A stretch of 64,000 bases of DNA from an uncultured Pelagimonas sp. (GTDB lineage Bacteria > Pseudomonadota > Alphaproteobacteria > Rhodobacterales > Rhodobacteraceae). Both the position numbers and the translations under genes were made by a program. The stretch covers positions 301,846 through 365,845 of the forward strand of contig NZ_CANMKO010000004.1 of NCBI RefSeq assembly GCF_947498515.1, given 5' to 3'. Position 1 is the first letter of the stretch. Every line of letters starts with the position of its first letter. Below are positions 45,962-55,882 of the stretch, piece by piece. Under the pieces are notes generated by a model that saw nothing but the letters and a program-made list of their open reading frames with translations, ran no database searches and was not told where the DNA came from.

Positions 45962-46504
45962 ATGAGCGACGCCAGACGCGCATATGAAGAGTTCTTGGTC
46001 GCAAGCACCCGAGCAGGCGATCAAAAAGCAGCCATTGCCTTGGTCGAGCTGCGTGGCCCACGGCTATTGCTCCATGCGACCCGGCTTTTGGGGAATCATG
46101 AGGAGGCGCAAGACGCCGTTCAAGACGCCTGGGTCGATGTTTTCAAAGGGTTGCGGTCGCTGCGCAGCGACGCTGCTTTTCCCGTCTGGGCGCTTAGGAT
46201 TGTCACGCGAAAATGCGCGGCACTCATAAAAGGCAAACAACGTGACAGGTCGATCACCGCCAGTTTTGCCGAAGACAGCTTGGAATACATGGAACCGGCA
46301 CCTGCCGAGACACGTGACCTCGCCCGTGCCATTGCCGCCTTGCCCCCCGCTCAGGCCGCAACAATCGCGCTGTTCTATATCGAAGACTTGAGCCTAACCG
46401 AAGTATCCATCGCCTTAGATGTCCCGGTTGGAACAATCAAATCACGGCTATCAGAGGCCCGAAAAAACTTGAAATCCGCATTGGAAGGAGAAACCGATGT
46501 CTGA
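45962..46504 (+). CDS. ECF-type RNA polymerase sigma factor
   Basis: 180 residues. Region 2: RLLLHATRLLGNHEEAQDAV, QDAWVDVFKGL; region 4: ALPPAQAATIALFYIEDLSL, then DVPVGTIKSRLSEARKNLKS, the recognition helix. Start follows TAGGAGATAAA. Overlaps the next gene by 8 bp, a membrane protein that may hold it inactive. Stimulus and regulon unknown. Confidence 0.9.
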   Translation: MSDARRAYEEFLVASTRAGDQKAAIALVELRGPRLLLHATRLLGNHEEAQDAVQDAWVDVFKGLRSLRSDAAFPVWALRIVTRKCAALIKGKQRDRSITASFAEDSLEYMEPAPAETRDLARAIAALPPAQAATIALFYIEDLSLTEVSIALDVPVGTIKSRLSEARKNLKSALEGETDV

Positions 46505-46874
46505 CTCATTCGAAAAGGATCTGGATGCCCAGATCAAAGCCGCCCTTACTGAACAAGATCGCGAAATATTGGATGCAACCCAAGAGCTTGGGTGGTTTCA
46601 GTTGGGTTTGAAGCAATTTCGCGGTAAATTGGGCTGGGTGACTTGGGTCTTGATGGTCGTCCAGACCCTGATGTTCGTCGCCGCAATCTGGTGCGCCATC
46701 AAATTTTTTGGCGCCACGGACGTCATGCCCGCCCTAAAATGGGGCTTTAGCGCGTCTGTTTTGATGCTTGGCGCGTTGCAAATAAAGCTAAGCCTCATGC
46801 CCCAAATCCAAGCTGACCGCGTGATCCGAGAGGTGAAGCGACTGCAACTGATGATTGCGGCCAAAGGCGAATAG
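46497..46874 (+). CDS. DUF6768-like membrane protein, possible anti-sigma partner
   Basis: 125 residues. Cytoplasmic N-terminal 40 residues (FEKDLDAQIKAALTEQDREI), two membrane helices (about 48-70 and 78-98), and a basic C-terminal tail (RVIREVKRLQLMIAAK). Not a known zinc anti-sigma (no H-x3-C-x2-C). Overlap with the sigma gene suggests a functional pair, which is inference. Confidence 0.75.
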   Translation: MSDSFEKDLDAQIKAALTEQDREILDATQELGWFQLGLKQFRGKLGWVTWVLMVVQTLMFVAAIWCAIKFFGATDVMPALKWGFSASVLMLGALQIKLSLMPQIQADRVIREVKRLQLMIAAKGE

Positions 46875-46881
46875 GCTAACG

Positions 46882-46912
46882 AAAGGGCCCGACTTTTTGG
46901 CCGGGCCTTTTG
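46882..46912. terminator. Bidirectional terminator between DUF6768 gene and topA
   Basis: Imperfect hairpin AAAGGGCCCG...CCGGGCCTTTT with A-run and T-run flanks, between two convergent stops. Confidence 0.75.
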
Positions 46913-46914
46913 GC

Positions 46915-49623
46915 TTACTCGTCAGTTGCAGCCTTTTTCTTAGCAGCTGGCTTTTTCGCCGTGGTCTTCTTTGCCGCTGTCTTTTTCGCCGGGGCCTTTT
47001 TGGCGGCCGCTTTCTTTTTGGGCGCTTTTTTGGTCTTAGCGGCAATCAACTCGATCGCCATTTCAACCGTCACATCCTTGGGATCTGTGCCTTTGGGAAT
47101 GGTCGCATTGACCTTTTCCCACTTCACATAAGGCCCATAGGACCCGTCCAAGATGTTCATCGCGCCACCATCCGGGTGATCGCCAAGCTCGCGCAGCGGT
47201 TTTTTGGCGGCTCCTCGGCCACGCCCCGGATTAGCCCGTTTATGCGCCAAAAGCTCAACCGCGTGGTTCATGCCAACGTCAAGCATCTCAGGGTAGGTCT
47301 TGAAATTCACATAAACCGGGCGTTCATCGCCGGGCATTTTGTGCATGATATAGGGGCCAAACCGCCCCAAATTTCCGCTGATCTTGCCGCCCTCGGGGTG
47401 ATCGCCAACATGGCGCGGCAGGCTCAGCAATTGAACCGCTTGCTCAAGCGTGGTTTCCTCTTTTGGCCAGCCACCATTGCGGGCAAGCGGCAGTGATGTC
47501 CGCTTTGGCTTTTTGTTTTCAGGCGTAACTTCGCCGCGCTGAACATAGGGGCCATAGCGCCCATCCTTCAGCCAGATTTCATCGCCCTGATCCTCGCCTA
47601 AAAGCTTCTCTTCGCCTTCTGCCCCTTCGCCCGCAATCGGACGGGTATAGGTGCATTCGGGGTAGTTCCCACAGCCAACAAACCCGCCGGTGCGCGAGGT
47701 TTTTAGGTGCAGCTGGCCGGTCCCGCATTTCTGACAAATCCGCGGGTCGGAGCCATCTTCGCGTGGTGGATACAACTGTGGTGCCAAAGCGTCGTCCAGA
47801 ACATCCAAAACTTCAGAAACCCGAAGCTCAGTTGTCTCTTCGATAGCAACCTTGAAATCGCGCCAAAATTTGCTGAGAACCTCAACAAATTCGGTCTCAC
47901 CCGAGGACACGTGATCAAGCTCATCTTCTAGGGCCGCGGTGAAATCATACTCCACATAGCGCTTGAAAAAGTTGAGCAAGAAGATCGTAACAATGCGACC
48001 GCGCTCTTCGGGGAAGAGACGGTTTTGTTCTTTGCGAACATAGGCATGGTCTTCGAGGCGTGTCAGGATCGAGGCGTAGGTTGACGGGCGACCAATGCCC
48101 AATTCTTCCATGCGTTTGACCAAGGTCGCTTCGGTGTAACGGGGCGGCGGTTGGGTAAAGCTTTGCAGCGCCAAAACTGCTGCATCTTCGGACATGACGG
48201 CGGCATCACACCGCTGCATTCCACCATCGTCGACCAATGCGCCCCCGGTTCCAGATGCCTTTTCATAGGCCGCCTGAAGGGCACCCGCACCAAAGCCAGC
48301 CGCCTCACCCATCATGATTTGTGGCAAGCGTTTGTCGTCGTCTTCAACAGGTTCGTCGCGGCCTTCTTCATAGACCTTGAGGAAGCCGTCAAATAGCACA
48401 ACCTGACCACTGGCGCGCAAGCCAACTTGACCGTCTTCACTGCCAACTTCGACGGTGGTTCGCTCAAGTTTGGCACTGGCCATCTGACAGGCCAATGTCC
48501 GCTTCCAGATCAGGTCATAGAGCTTGCGCTGATCATCTTCGGAGAGCTTCAGGCTCGACGCGTCACGCGTCATATCGGTTGGGCGAATACACTCGTGCGC
48601 CTCTTGGGCGTTCTTGGCTTTGTTTTTGTAAACACGCGGGCTGTCGGGGACGTATTCGGCACCGTAACGATCGGCAATAGCGTCCCGCGCAGCGGTCACG
48701 GCCTCTGGGGCCATGTCGATGCCATCCGTCCGCATATAAGTGATGTGGCCGGCTTCGTACAAACGTTGCGCAGCGTTCATCGTTTGACGCGCACCCATGC
48801 CAAATTTGCGGCTCGCCTCTTGCTGAAGCGTCGAAGTCATGAACGGCGCAGATGGATTACGGCTGGCCGGTTTGGCTTCTACTTTAGTGACCGACAGGCT
48901 ACGAGACGTGATCGCCTGGACCGCCATTTCGGCCTGTGTGACGTTGTCGATGTCAAATTTGTCGAGCTTATTGCCCGCCAATGTTGTCAGACGTGCTTCA
49001 TAGCTTTGACCACGTGGCGTGGTCAGCTGGGCCTTGATCGTCCAGTATTCGCGCGGCTTGAAGGCTTCGATCTCCATCTCGCGCTCAACGATCAGTCGAA
49101 GTGAAACCGATTGCACCCGACCTGCGGCTTTGGCACCGGGAAGTTTGCGCCACAACACAGGCGACAGGCCAAACCCAACCAGACGATCCAGCGCACGACG
49201 CGCCAGATAGGCCTCAACCAGCGGCATATCAATGTCGCGCGGTTCGGCCATGGCTTTGGTCACCGCCGCTTTGGTGATCGCGTTAAACGTCACGCGGCTA
49301 ACATGGGTGGACTTTTTGATCGAGCGGCGTTTTGTCAACGCCTCTTTGAGGTGCCAACTGATCGCTTCTCCTTCGCGATCAGGGTCAGTCGCGAGGATCA
49401 GTTCATCATCGGTTTTTAGCGCATTTGCGATCGCCGCAACGTGTTTTCGCGAATCGGTGGGGACTTCCCACGTCATCTCAAAGTCTTGCTCAGTGTCGAC
49501 CGCAGTCCCCTTGCGCGGGAGATCCCGCACGTGCCCATAAGAGGCCAGAACCGTATAGTCGGAGCCGAGATATTTGTTGATTGTCTTGGCCTTAGCCGGG
49601 GATTCCACAACAACGACTGGCAT
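46915..49623 (-). CDS. topA: DNA topoisomerase I
   Basis: 902 residues. Relaxes negative supercoils. Toprim VVVVESPAKAKTINKYLGSD and LATDPDREGEAISWHL, active Tyr296 in HITYMRTDGIDMAPEA, one C4 zinc ribbon (CQKCGTGQLHL...CGNYPEC) and GRYGPYV-type C-terminal repeats (GRFGPYIMHK, GSYGPYVKWE). The last 45 residues are a Lys/Ala tail. Start 49623 begins the Toprim sequence; the frame opens at 49674. Confidence 0.97.
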   Translation of the reverse strand: MPVVVVESPAKAKTINKYLGSDYTVLASYGHVRDLPRKGTAVDTEQDFEMTWEVPTDSRKHVAAIANALKTDDELILATDPDREGEAISWHLKEALTKRRSIKKSTHVSRVTFNAITKAAVTKAMAEPRDIDMPLVEAYLARRALDRLVGFGLSPVLWRKLPGAKAAGRVQSVSLRLIVEREMEIEAFKPREYWTIKAQLTTPRGQSYEARLTTLAGNKLDKFDIDNVTQAEMAVQAITSRSLSVTKVEAKPASRNPSAPFMTSTLQQEASRKFGMGARQTMNAAQRLYEAGHITYMRTDGIDMAPEAVTAARDAIADRYGAEYVPDSPRVYKNKAKNAQEAHECIRPTDMTRDASSLKLSEDDQRKLYDLIWKRTLACQMASAKLERTTVEVGSEDGQVGLRASGQVVLFDGFLKVYEEGRDEPVEDDDKRLPQIMMGEAAGFGAGALQAAYEKASGTGGALVDDGGMQRCDAAVMSEDAAVLALQSFTQPPPRYTEATLVKRMEELGIGRPSTYASILTRLEDHAYVRKEQNRLFPEERGRIVTIFLLNFFKRYVEYDFTAALEDELDHVSSGETEFVEVLSKFWRDFKVAIEETTELRVSEVLDVLDDALAPQLYPPREDGSDPRICQKCGTGQLHLKTSRTGGFVGCGNYPECTYTRPIAGEGAEGEEKLLGEDQGDEIWLKDGRYGPYVQRGEVTPENKKPKRTSLPLARNGGWPKEETTLEQAVQLLSLPRHVGDHPEGGKISGNLGRFGPYIMHKMPGDERPVYVNFKTYPEMLDVGMNHAVELLAHKRANPGRGRGAAKKPLRELGDHPDGGAMNILDGSYGPYVKWEKVNATIPKGTDPKDVTVEMAIELIAAKTKKAPKKKAAAKKAPAKKTAAKKTTAKKPAAKKKAATDE

Positions 49624-49788
49624 ATAACTCTGAACCTCTTCGTAAAATTCGTTGGGCCTCTTTTCGGGCCGCATATGGCGGCGCAGAGTGAGGGGCGCAA
49701 GGGGGAATTGTCAATGTGGGCAACTAAGCCGCGTGGAAAGATTTACAAGAACGCTGTAAAAATGGCCGAATGATAAGGAGAGTTTCCA

Positions 49789-50232
49789 ATGCGATTCCGG
49801 ACACTTGTTGCCACTATTGCGATGACTGCAACACTGCCATTCCAAGCATTTGCATGGGAGGTCCCGAAACGTGGCAGTGAGCTTCGCGCTGATTTGATGG
49901 ATGCCATGCGGCCACATGCCGAAGCGGTGTTTGGTGCTCCAGTGGTCTTTGTTGTCGATGACCTGCGTGTTCACGGCGATGTCGCCTTTGCAATGCTGAG
50001 ACCGGTGCGCCCCGGTGGCGGTGAGATCGGTTTTGATGATTTGTCTCCAGCCTATCAATCGTATGAAGATCGTGACTTTTGGGGCGGGGCCGACATGCAG
50101 GCTCTATATGAACTTCAGGGCCGTACATGGGTGGCCACTCATCAAACCTTTGGTGCGACCGACGTCTGGTGGGCCGATCCGCAGTTTTGCCCCAAATGGC
50201 ACAGTGTAATTCCCGAAGTTTGCGCCAATTGA
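49789..50232 (+). CDS. Secreted protein of unknown function
   Basis: 147 residues. Clear signal peptide (TLVATIAMTATLPFQAFAWE), then a conserved-looking domain LRADLMDAMRPHAEAVFGAP, VVFVVDDLRVHGDVAFAMLR and two Cys at the end (FCPKWHSVIPEVCAN). Resembles small exported proteins of Rhodobacterales; no role known. AAGGAG precedes the ATG. Converges on dprA. Confidence 0.75.
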   Translation: MRFRTLVATIAMTATLPFQAFAWEVPKRGSELRADLMDAMRPHAEAVFGAPVVFVVDDLRVHGDVAFAMLRPVRPGGGEIGFDDLSPAYQSYEDRDFWGGADMQALYELQGRTWVATHQTFGATDVWWADPQFCPKWHSVIPEVCAN

Positions 50233-50234
50233 CC

Positions 50235-51461
50235 TTAATGCCGGGTGCCATCACTATCCGGCACCAGTGATAGGAACCCACCCGGTTTGCGTTCAACTTT
50301 GCCGTCAAGTTCGAGATCCGTCAAAACGGGGGAGACACGCCCAGACGTCGCCCCAAGGTCGCGTATCAGTTGATCTTCTGCCACGGGCGACGGCCCCAAC
50401 CGTTCAAGGATTTGCAAATGCAGGGCAGCGGTTTCGCGCAAGCTGCGTTGCGGCGGTGGCGGCCCTTCAGCGACTTCTGGGGTAACGGCTGAATTCCCAG
50501 CCGGTTCTTCAAAGCCAGGAAGGTCAGGCTGCACATCTGGTTCACGTGGTGGCAAAGCCTCGAGAATATCTTCGGCATTGCGAACCAAACGCGCGCCATC
50601 TCGGATCAAGATGTTACAACCGCTGGCCCGCGCATCCATTGGGTGACCGGGTACGGCCAACACTTCGCGACCCTGATCCAGCGCGTATCGTGCCGTGATA
50701 AGGGACCCTGACTTAGCCGCCGCCTCGACGACGACGACGGCACGCGACAGGCCCGAGACGATGCGATTGCGCATTGGGAAATGCCGCGCCATGGGCTGCA
50801 ACCCGATGGGTTGTTCACTCACCAAAGCGCCGCCTTTGTGCGCTATCTCCTCGGCCAACCGAGTATTTTCAGATGGATAGAGCACATCTACGCCCCCCGC
50901 CATGACGGCCACAGTGCCTGTGTCAACTGTTTCGACATGCGCAGCGGTATCAATCCCACGCGCCAAGCCCGACACGACTTGATACCCGGCCTGTGCCAAT
51001 CCGCCAGCTAAGGAACGGGCCATTCGAAGACCTAAAGAAGAGGCATTGCGGGCACCAACCAGCGCCACCATCGGCCGTTTCAATGCGGCGGGATCGCCGA
51101 CAACCCAAAGCATGGGCGGCGCATCGGACAGAGCCGCCAATTCTATGGGGTAAAAAGGATCACCGTGGCAAACCAACTTAGCACCACGTGCGCGGGCGGC
51201 TTTGAGCTCGGCCAACACCACGCCTTCCGGGCAAGCCTCATAGCGCTGAACGCCAGCGGACCGCGCCACATCGGGAAGGGCATCAAGCGCCGTCTGTGCA
51301 TCACCATGTTCGGAAAGCAAACGCCAAAAGGTTGAAACCCCTACGCGGCGTGACCGCAAGAGACGGAGCCACGACACCCGATCATCTTCCGTGGTGGGTG
51401 GGAGTGGGGGGTGAGTGGAAGAGTAGCTGTGGTCGCGCATCTTAGCCCCGTCGTCTTGCAC
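50235..51461 (-). CDS. dprA: DNA-processing protein DprA
   Basis: 408 residues. Loads RecA on incoming single-stranded DNA. Rossmann-like core: MVALVGARNASSLGLRMARS, VVSGLARGIDTAAH, AVMAGGVDVLYPSENTRLAE, GLSRAVVVVEAAAKSGSLIT and EVLAVPGHPMDARASG. A C-terminal winged helix (ILERLGPSPVAEDQLIRDLG) follows. Its place after topA is common. The first about 25 residues are uncertain. Confidence 0.94.
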   Translation of the reverse strand: MQDDGAKMRDHSYSSTHPPLPPTTEDDRVSWLRLLRSRRVGVSTFWRLLSEHGDAQTALDALPDVARSAGVQRYEACPEGVVLAELKAARARGAKLVCHGDPFYPIELAALSDAPPMLWVVGDPAALKRPMVALVGARNASSLGLRMARSLAGGLAQAGYQVVSGLARGIDTAAHVETVDTGTVAVMAGGVDVLYPSENTRLAEEIAHKGGALVSEQPIGLQPMARHFPMRNRIVSGLSRAVVVVEAAAKSGSLITARYALDQGREVLAVPGHPMDARASGCNILIRDGARLVRNAEDILEALPPREPDVQPDLPGFEEPAGNSAVTPEVAEGPPPPQRSLRETAALHLQILERLGPSPVAEDQLIRDLGATSGRVSPVLTDLELDGKVERKPGGFLSLVPDSDGTRH

Positions 51462-51631
51462 CTATAGAGGTAGCGCGAAGAGGGTTAACCGCAGGTAAAC
51501 CTCCGCAAGTTTCCGCAGTTTTAGTTACAAAGCGTTGAATTTTCGCTGTTTTTGAGAACAAATCAAAAACGCTCGCGAAGACAATGCCTGCTTTGCACCT
51601 AAAAACCGCCGAATCGAACGCTAGCAAACCA

Positions 51632-53053
51632 TCACGTTCCTGCTCCGCCCACCGTCAAACCACCAATGCGCACAGTTGGCTGGCCAACACCCACCGGAAC
51701 CCACTGCCCCGCTTTGCCGCAATTTCCCATGCCCGGATCAAGCGCCATATCGTTGCCAAGCGCCTGAATACGCTTCAACGCATTGGACCCGTCTCCGATC
51801 AATGTCGCGCCCTTCACTGGCGCGCCAACCTTACCGTTTTTAACCCGGTAGGCTTCGGTACAGGAAAACACGAACTTGCCGTTGGTGATATCAACCTGAC
51901 CGCCACCAAAACCCACCGCCCAAATCCCATCTTCGAGATCGGCGACAATATCCGACGGATCGGCATCGCCGCCCAACATATAGGTGTTGGTCATGCGCGG
52001 CATCGGCACATGGGCATAGCTTTCGCGCCGACCATTGCCCGTTGGTGTGTCGCCCATCAAACGGGCGTTTTGGCGATCTTGCATATAGCCGACCAAAACC
52101 CCATCTTCGATCAACACGTTTTTGCCCGACGGGGTGCCTTCGTCATCAACTGAGATCGAGCCGCGGCGATCCGGGATGGTCCCGTCGTCCAGAACGGTGA
52201 CGCCTTTGGCCGCCACTTGTTGGCCCATAAGGCCCGCAAAAACCGACGAACCCTTGCGGTTGGCATCGCCTTCCAACCCATGTCCAATGGCTTCGTGAAG
52301 CAAAATGCCCGGCCAACCCGGGCCAAGCACGATGTCCATCACACCAGCCGGAGCCGGTTCCGCTTCGAGGTTGACCAGAGCAATGCGCAAGGCTTCGCGG
52401 GCTTTTGATTGCCAATCTTGCGGGTCCAGCAACCCATCCAAAGAAACACGACCGCCACCCCCGGCGGTTCCGGATTCGCGCCGACCATCTTTTTCAACGA
52501 TGACCGACACATTCACCCGCGTCATCGGGCGCACATCGGTGACCAATCCGCCTTCGGGTCGCAGAATCGCCACCTCCTGCAAGGACGCGGCGATGGTGGC
52601 CGTGACTTGGACCACACGCGAATCGAGATCACGAGCAAAGGCATCGATTTCACGCAAAGTTGCGATTTTCACTGGGAAATCCGCCCCGGCGATCGGGTCA
52701 TTGTCCGTATAGAGGCGCCGATTTGTGCCCGCAGGGGGCGGGGCAAGAACACCGCCGCCCTGCCCGACGGCAAGCCGCGCGGTTTCTGAGGCACGTTTCA
52801 GCGCGGATTCGCTAATCTCGGTCGCATGGGCATAGCCCGCGACCTCGCCATTTACGGCCCGTAAACCGAACCCTTCTGAGGCGTCATAGCTGGCGGTTTT
52901 GACCCGACCGTCGTCAAACACCAATGATTCCGAGCGCTTACGCTCTAGGAACAGCTCGCCATCCTCGGCCCCGGCCAAGGCATCGCGCAACAAAGCGGTG
53001 CTCTTGTCGAGGTCTAGATGGGTCTCAAACGGGCGGAAAGGTGCGTCACTCAT
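51632..53053 (-). CDS. tldD: Metalloprotease TldD
   Basis: 473 residues. Works with TldE/PmbA on unfolded peptides and in modified-peptide maturation. Zinc motif HEAIGHGLEGD, glycine-rich C-terminal half. The partner gene is not in the window. Start 53053 follows GAGG; the frame opens at 53101. Divergent from ctaC. Confidence 0.95.
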   Translation of the reverse strand: MSDAPFRPFETHLDLDKSTALLRDALAGAEDGELFLERKRSESLVFDDGRVKTASYDASEGFGLRAVNGEVAGYAHATEISESALKRASETARLAVGQGGGVLAPPPAGTNRRLYTDNDPIAGADFPVKIATLREIDAFARDLDSRVVQVTATIAASLQEVAILRPEGGLVTDVRPMTRVNVSVIVEKDGRRESGTAGGGGRVSLDGLLDPQDWQSKAREALRIALVNLEAEPAPAGVMDIVLGPGWPGILLHEAIGHGLEGDANRKGSSVFAGLMGQQVAAKGVTVLDDGTIPDRRGSISVDDEGTPSGKNVLIEDGVLVGYMQDRQNARLMGDTPTGNGRRESYAHVPMPRMTNTYMLGGDADPSDIVADLEDGIWAVGFGGGQVDITNGKFVFSCTEAYRVKNGKVGAPVKGATLIGDGSNALKRIQALGNDMALDPGMGNCGKAGQWVPVGVGQPTVRIGGLTVGGAGT

Positions 53054-53234
53054 GGGGGCCTCGATTTGATCTGGATCAAAAAAAGCGGCGCTTTGCCGCA
53101 AGGGGGGTACTTTATAGGTGCATCAGAATATGATTTTAAACAGAGCAGAACGCAATGGGAGGTGAGGGAGTCGGTTTTACCGAGGCCCTCCTTTTTCCGT
53201 AAGTAATAGAATTCGCAACCGATCAGGGTGAGAT

Positions 53235-54101
53235 ATGCAACTGAAGACGACGCTGACGGGCCTGGCGGCCACTTTCCTGGCCGCACCCGCGCTGGCACAA
53301 GAGCTCGAAGTCGTGGGGAAACCCGTTGATGGCGCAATGGGTTGGCAGCCTGCGGCAACTAGCCTAGCTGAGCAGCTGCAAGGCCTCGACAATCTGCTGT
53401 TGGTGATCATCACCATCATCACATTGTTTGTGACCGGCCTACTGGCTTATGTGATTGTCCGTCACAACCGCCGCGCCAACCCAACCCCCGCCAACTTTAC
53501 CCACAACACGCCACTCGAAATCGCATGGACAATCGTTCCAATCGCGATTCTCGTTGTGATTGGCGCCTTCTCGCTTCCCGTGCTTTTCGCACAGCAAGAA
53601 ATTCCCGAGGGTGACATCACCATCAAAGTAACCGGTTACCAGTGGTACTGGGGTTACGAGTATGTTGATCAAGACGAGCTGGCCTTTGAAAGCTACATGA
53701 TTGGCGCTGGTGACAACCGCATGTCACCCGAAGTCGAAGCCGAGCTTGTCGAAGCTGGCTACAGCAAGGAAGACTTCCTTTTGGCCACCGACACCGCCGT
53801 TGTTGTGCCCATCGGCAAAACAGTTGTGATGCAGGTTACAGGTGCGGACGTGATCCACTCTTGGACCATCCCGGCCTTTGGTGTGAAACAGGATGCTGTT
53901 CCTGGCCGTTTGGCCGAGCTGTGGTTCACACCTGAGCGCGAAGGCATCTACTACGGTCAGTGTTCCGAACTCTGCGGCATTGCCCACGCCTACATGCCGA
54001 TCACGGTCAAAGTTGTGTCCGAAGCCGCTTACGAACAGTGGGTTGAGGCCAACAAAGGCGGCGCTGACTATGTCGACGTCAACACCTTCCTGACCAACTG
54101 A
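53235..54101 (+). CDS. ctaC: Cytochrome c oxidase subunit II
   Basis: 288 residues. Signal peptide ([18 protein letters not shown]), two membrane helices (about 55-75 and 95-118), then the periplasmic CuA domain with [10 protein letters not shown], the first His in [14 protein letters not shown] and [12 protein letters not shown] (two Cys, His, Met). Receives electrons from cytochrome c. First gene of the ctaCBGE cluster; subunit I (ctaD) is elsewhere, as in Rhodobacter. Confidence 0.97.
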   Translation: MQLKTTLTGLAATFLAAPALAQELEVVGKPVDGAMGWQPAATSLAEQLQGLDNLLLVIITIITLFVTGLLAYVIVRHNRRANPTPANFTHNTPLEIAWTIVPIAILVVIGAFSLPVLFAQQEIPEGDITIKVTGYQWYWGYEYVDQDELAFESYMIGAGDNRMSPEVEAELVEAGYSKEDFLLATDTAVVVPIGKTVVMQVTGADVIHSWTIPAFGVKQDAVPGRLAELWFTPEREGIYYGQCSELCGIAHAYMPITVKVVSEAAYEQWVEANKGGADYVDVNTFLTN

Positions 54102-54189
54102 TCTTGGCCGGGGCCCTGCCCCACCGATACCAAACGAGCGGCGCGGATTTCGCGCCCTCTTCCTTCTCTGACCTAAGCGGACACACCAC

Positions 54190-55125
54190 ATGAGCGACGC
54201 CAGCTTTGAAAGCAAGCCCATCGAAAACGAGGCACAGTTCGGCGATTTCTTTGCCCTGCTCAAGCCACGTGTGATGACGCTTGTGGTCTTTACCGCTTTT
54301 GTTGGCCTGCTTGCCGCACCGACCCCGATCCACCCCTTTGTTGGCTTTTGCGCGATCCTGTTCATCGCCATTGGCGGCGGCGCGTCTGGTGCGCTGAACA
54401 TGTGGTACGATTCGGATATCGACGCGGTGATGAAGCGCACCAAGGGTCGTCCGATCCCATCAGGCCGCGTTACCCGCCAAGAGGCTTTTGCCTTTGGCCT
54501 GACCCTGTCGGTCTTTGCCTGCGTCTTCCTTGGTCTTGCCACCAACTGGCTCGCCGGTGGTTTGCTGGCCTTTACTATCTTCTTCTATGTCGTGATCTAC
54601 ACCATGTGGCTCAAGCGTTTGACACCGCAGAACATCGTGATTGGCGGGGCCGCCGGGGCCTTCCCTCCGATGATCGGCTGGGCCGCTGCCACGGGTGAGA
54701 TTTCGATGGCCTCCACCTTGATGTTCTGCCTGACATTCATGTGGACCCCTCCTCATTTCTGGGCGCTGTGCCTCTTTATGCGCAGCGATTATGACGATGC
54801 TGGCGTGCCAATGCTGACCGTCACTCATGGCCGCCCGGCCACCCGTCGCCACATCCTTGGCTACACTGTTATGCTTGCCACTTTGGCGATTGCGCTTGGC
54901 TTTACCCAAGTTGGCGGCTGGGTCTATCTTAGCGTTGCGCTTGTGCTCAACGCGCTGTTCCTCAAAGGGGCCTATGACATCTATCGCCGCGACGAAGCCA
55001 TGTCCGAAGCGGATAACTTTGCCGTTGAGCGTAAATTCTTTAAGCTTTCGCTGCTCTATCTCTTTGCGCATTTCGGTGCCATTCTGATCGAAGCTGGGCT
55101 GGATAAATTCGGAGCATCGCTGTGA
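54190..55125 (+). CDS. ctaB: Protoheme IX farnesyltransferase (heme O synthase)
   Basis: 311 residues, UbiA superfamily, about nine membrane helices. Farnesyl diphosphate site [20 protein letters not shown], second acidic site near [12 protein letters not shown]. Supplies heme O for heme A. Downstream of ctaC. Confidence 0.96.
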   Translation: MSDASFESKPIENEAQFGDFFALLKPRVMTLVVFTAFVGLLAAPTPIHPFVGFCAILFIAIGGGASGALNMWYDSDIDAVMKRTKGRPIPSGRVTRQEAFAFGLTLSVFACVFLGLATNWLAGGLLAFTIFFYVVIYTMWLKRLTPQNIVIGGAAGAFPPMIGWAAATGEISMASTLMFCLTFMWTPPHFWALCLFMRSDYDDAGVPMLTVTHGRPATRRHILGYTVMLATLAIALGFTQVGGWVYLSVALVLNALFLKGAYDIYRRDEAMSEADNFAVERKFFKLSLLYLFAHFGAILIEAGLDKFGASL

Positions 55126-55289
55126 GCCTGACCAAACAACACGAGCTACATGCGCGCCGCAAAGGCCGCAATGTTGGCCTCGGCCTGACACTGGCCGCCT
55201 TTGTGGCGATTATCATGGGCCTGACCGTTGTCAAAGTAACCAGCCCGGAATTCCGGATGCCCGCAGCGGAGGGTGCAAATGGCAACTGA
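55122..55289 (+). CDS. Small single-helix membrane protein in the cta cluster
   Basis: 55 residues from a GTG that overlaps the ctaB stop by 4 bp (GTGA); its own stop overlaps ctaG by 11 bp. Basic N-terminus ([15 protein letters not shown]), one membrane helix ([20 protein letters not shown]). Resembles the small membrane protein between ctaB and ctaG in other Rhodobacterales, sometimes annotated as an oxidase assembly protein. Too short for ordinary gene calling. Confidence 0.8.
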   Translation: MSLTKQHELHARRKGRNVGLGLTLAAFVAIIMGLTVVKVTSPEFRMPAAEGANGN

Positions 55290-55863
55290 TCCGAAAACCA
55301 AAACGGTGCTGCAGTTGGTTGGCGTTGTCGCCACCATGGGTGCGCTTGCTTGGGCCTCGGTGCCATTTTACGACTGGTTCTGCCGGGTCACGGGCTTTGG
55401 CGGCACGACAAACGTGGCCGAAGGGCCCGCCGGTGAAATTCTAGAGCAAACCATCAAGGTCCGTTTTGATGCGTCTCTGGAACGCGACATGCCATGGGAA
55501 TTCAAACCCATGCAGCGTGAAATGACCCTGCGCATCGGCGAAGAAGGCATGGCCTTTTACGAAGCCTACAACCCAACCGACAAACCCGTTGCCGGTCAGG
55601 CGTCTTACAACGTCGCCCCTTATTCGGCGGGCGGTTACTTTTCCAAAATCGATTGCTTCTGCTTTACCGAGCAGGTGCTGTTGCCCGGTGAGCGGGTGCA
55701 AATGCCGGTCGTGTTCTTTGTTGATCCTGACATCATCAATGACAGCGATGCCAAACACACCGGTCACATCACGCTCTCCTACACCTTTTACCAGATCGAC
55801 CTGCCCGATAATGCGCAAGCCGCTCTGACACCCAAAACAGACGTCAAAACGTCTTTGAACTAA
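55279..55863 (+). CDS. ctaG: Cytochrome c oxidase assembly protein CtaG (Cox11)
   Basis: 194 residues. One N-terminal membrane helix (about 10-30), then a periplasmic domain that delivers copper to CuB of subunit [18 protein letters not shown] and the copper-binding CFCFTEQ within [17 protein letters not shown]. Start 55279 (MATDPKTK); a GTG at 55273 is also in frame. Confidence 0.95.
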   Translation: MATDPKTKTVLQLVGVVATMGALAWASVPFYDWFCRVTGFGGTTNVAEGPAGEILEQTIKVRFDASLERDMPWEFKPMQREMTLRIGEEGMAFYEAYNPTDKPVAGQASYNVAPYSAGGYFSKIDCFCFTEQVLLPGERVQMPVVFFVDPDIINDSDAKHTGHITLSYTFYQIDLPDNAQAALTPKTDVKTSLN

Positions 55864-55882
55864 CGCGAAACGAGGACAGAAT

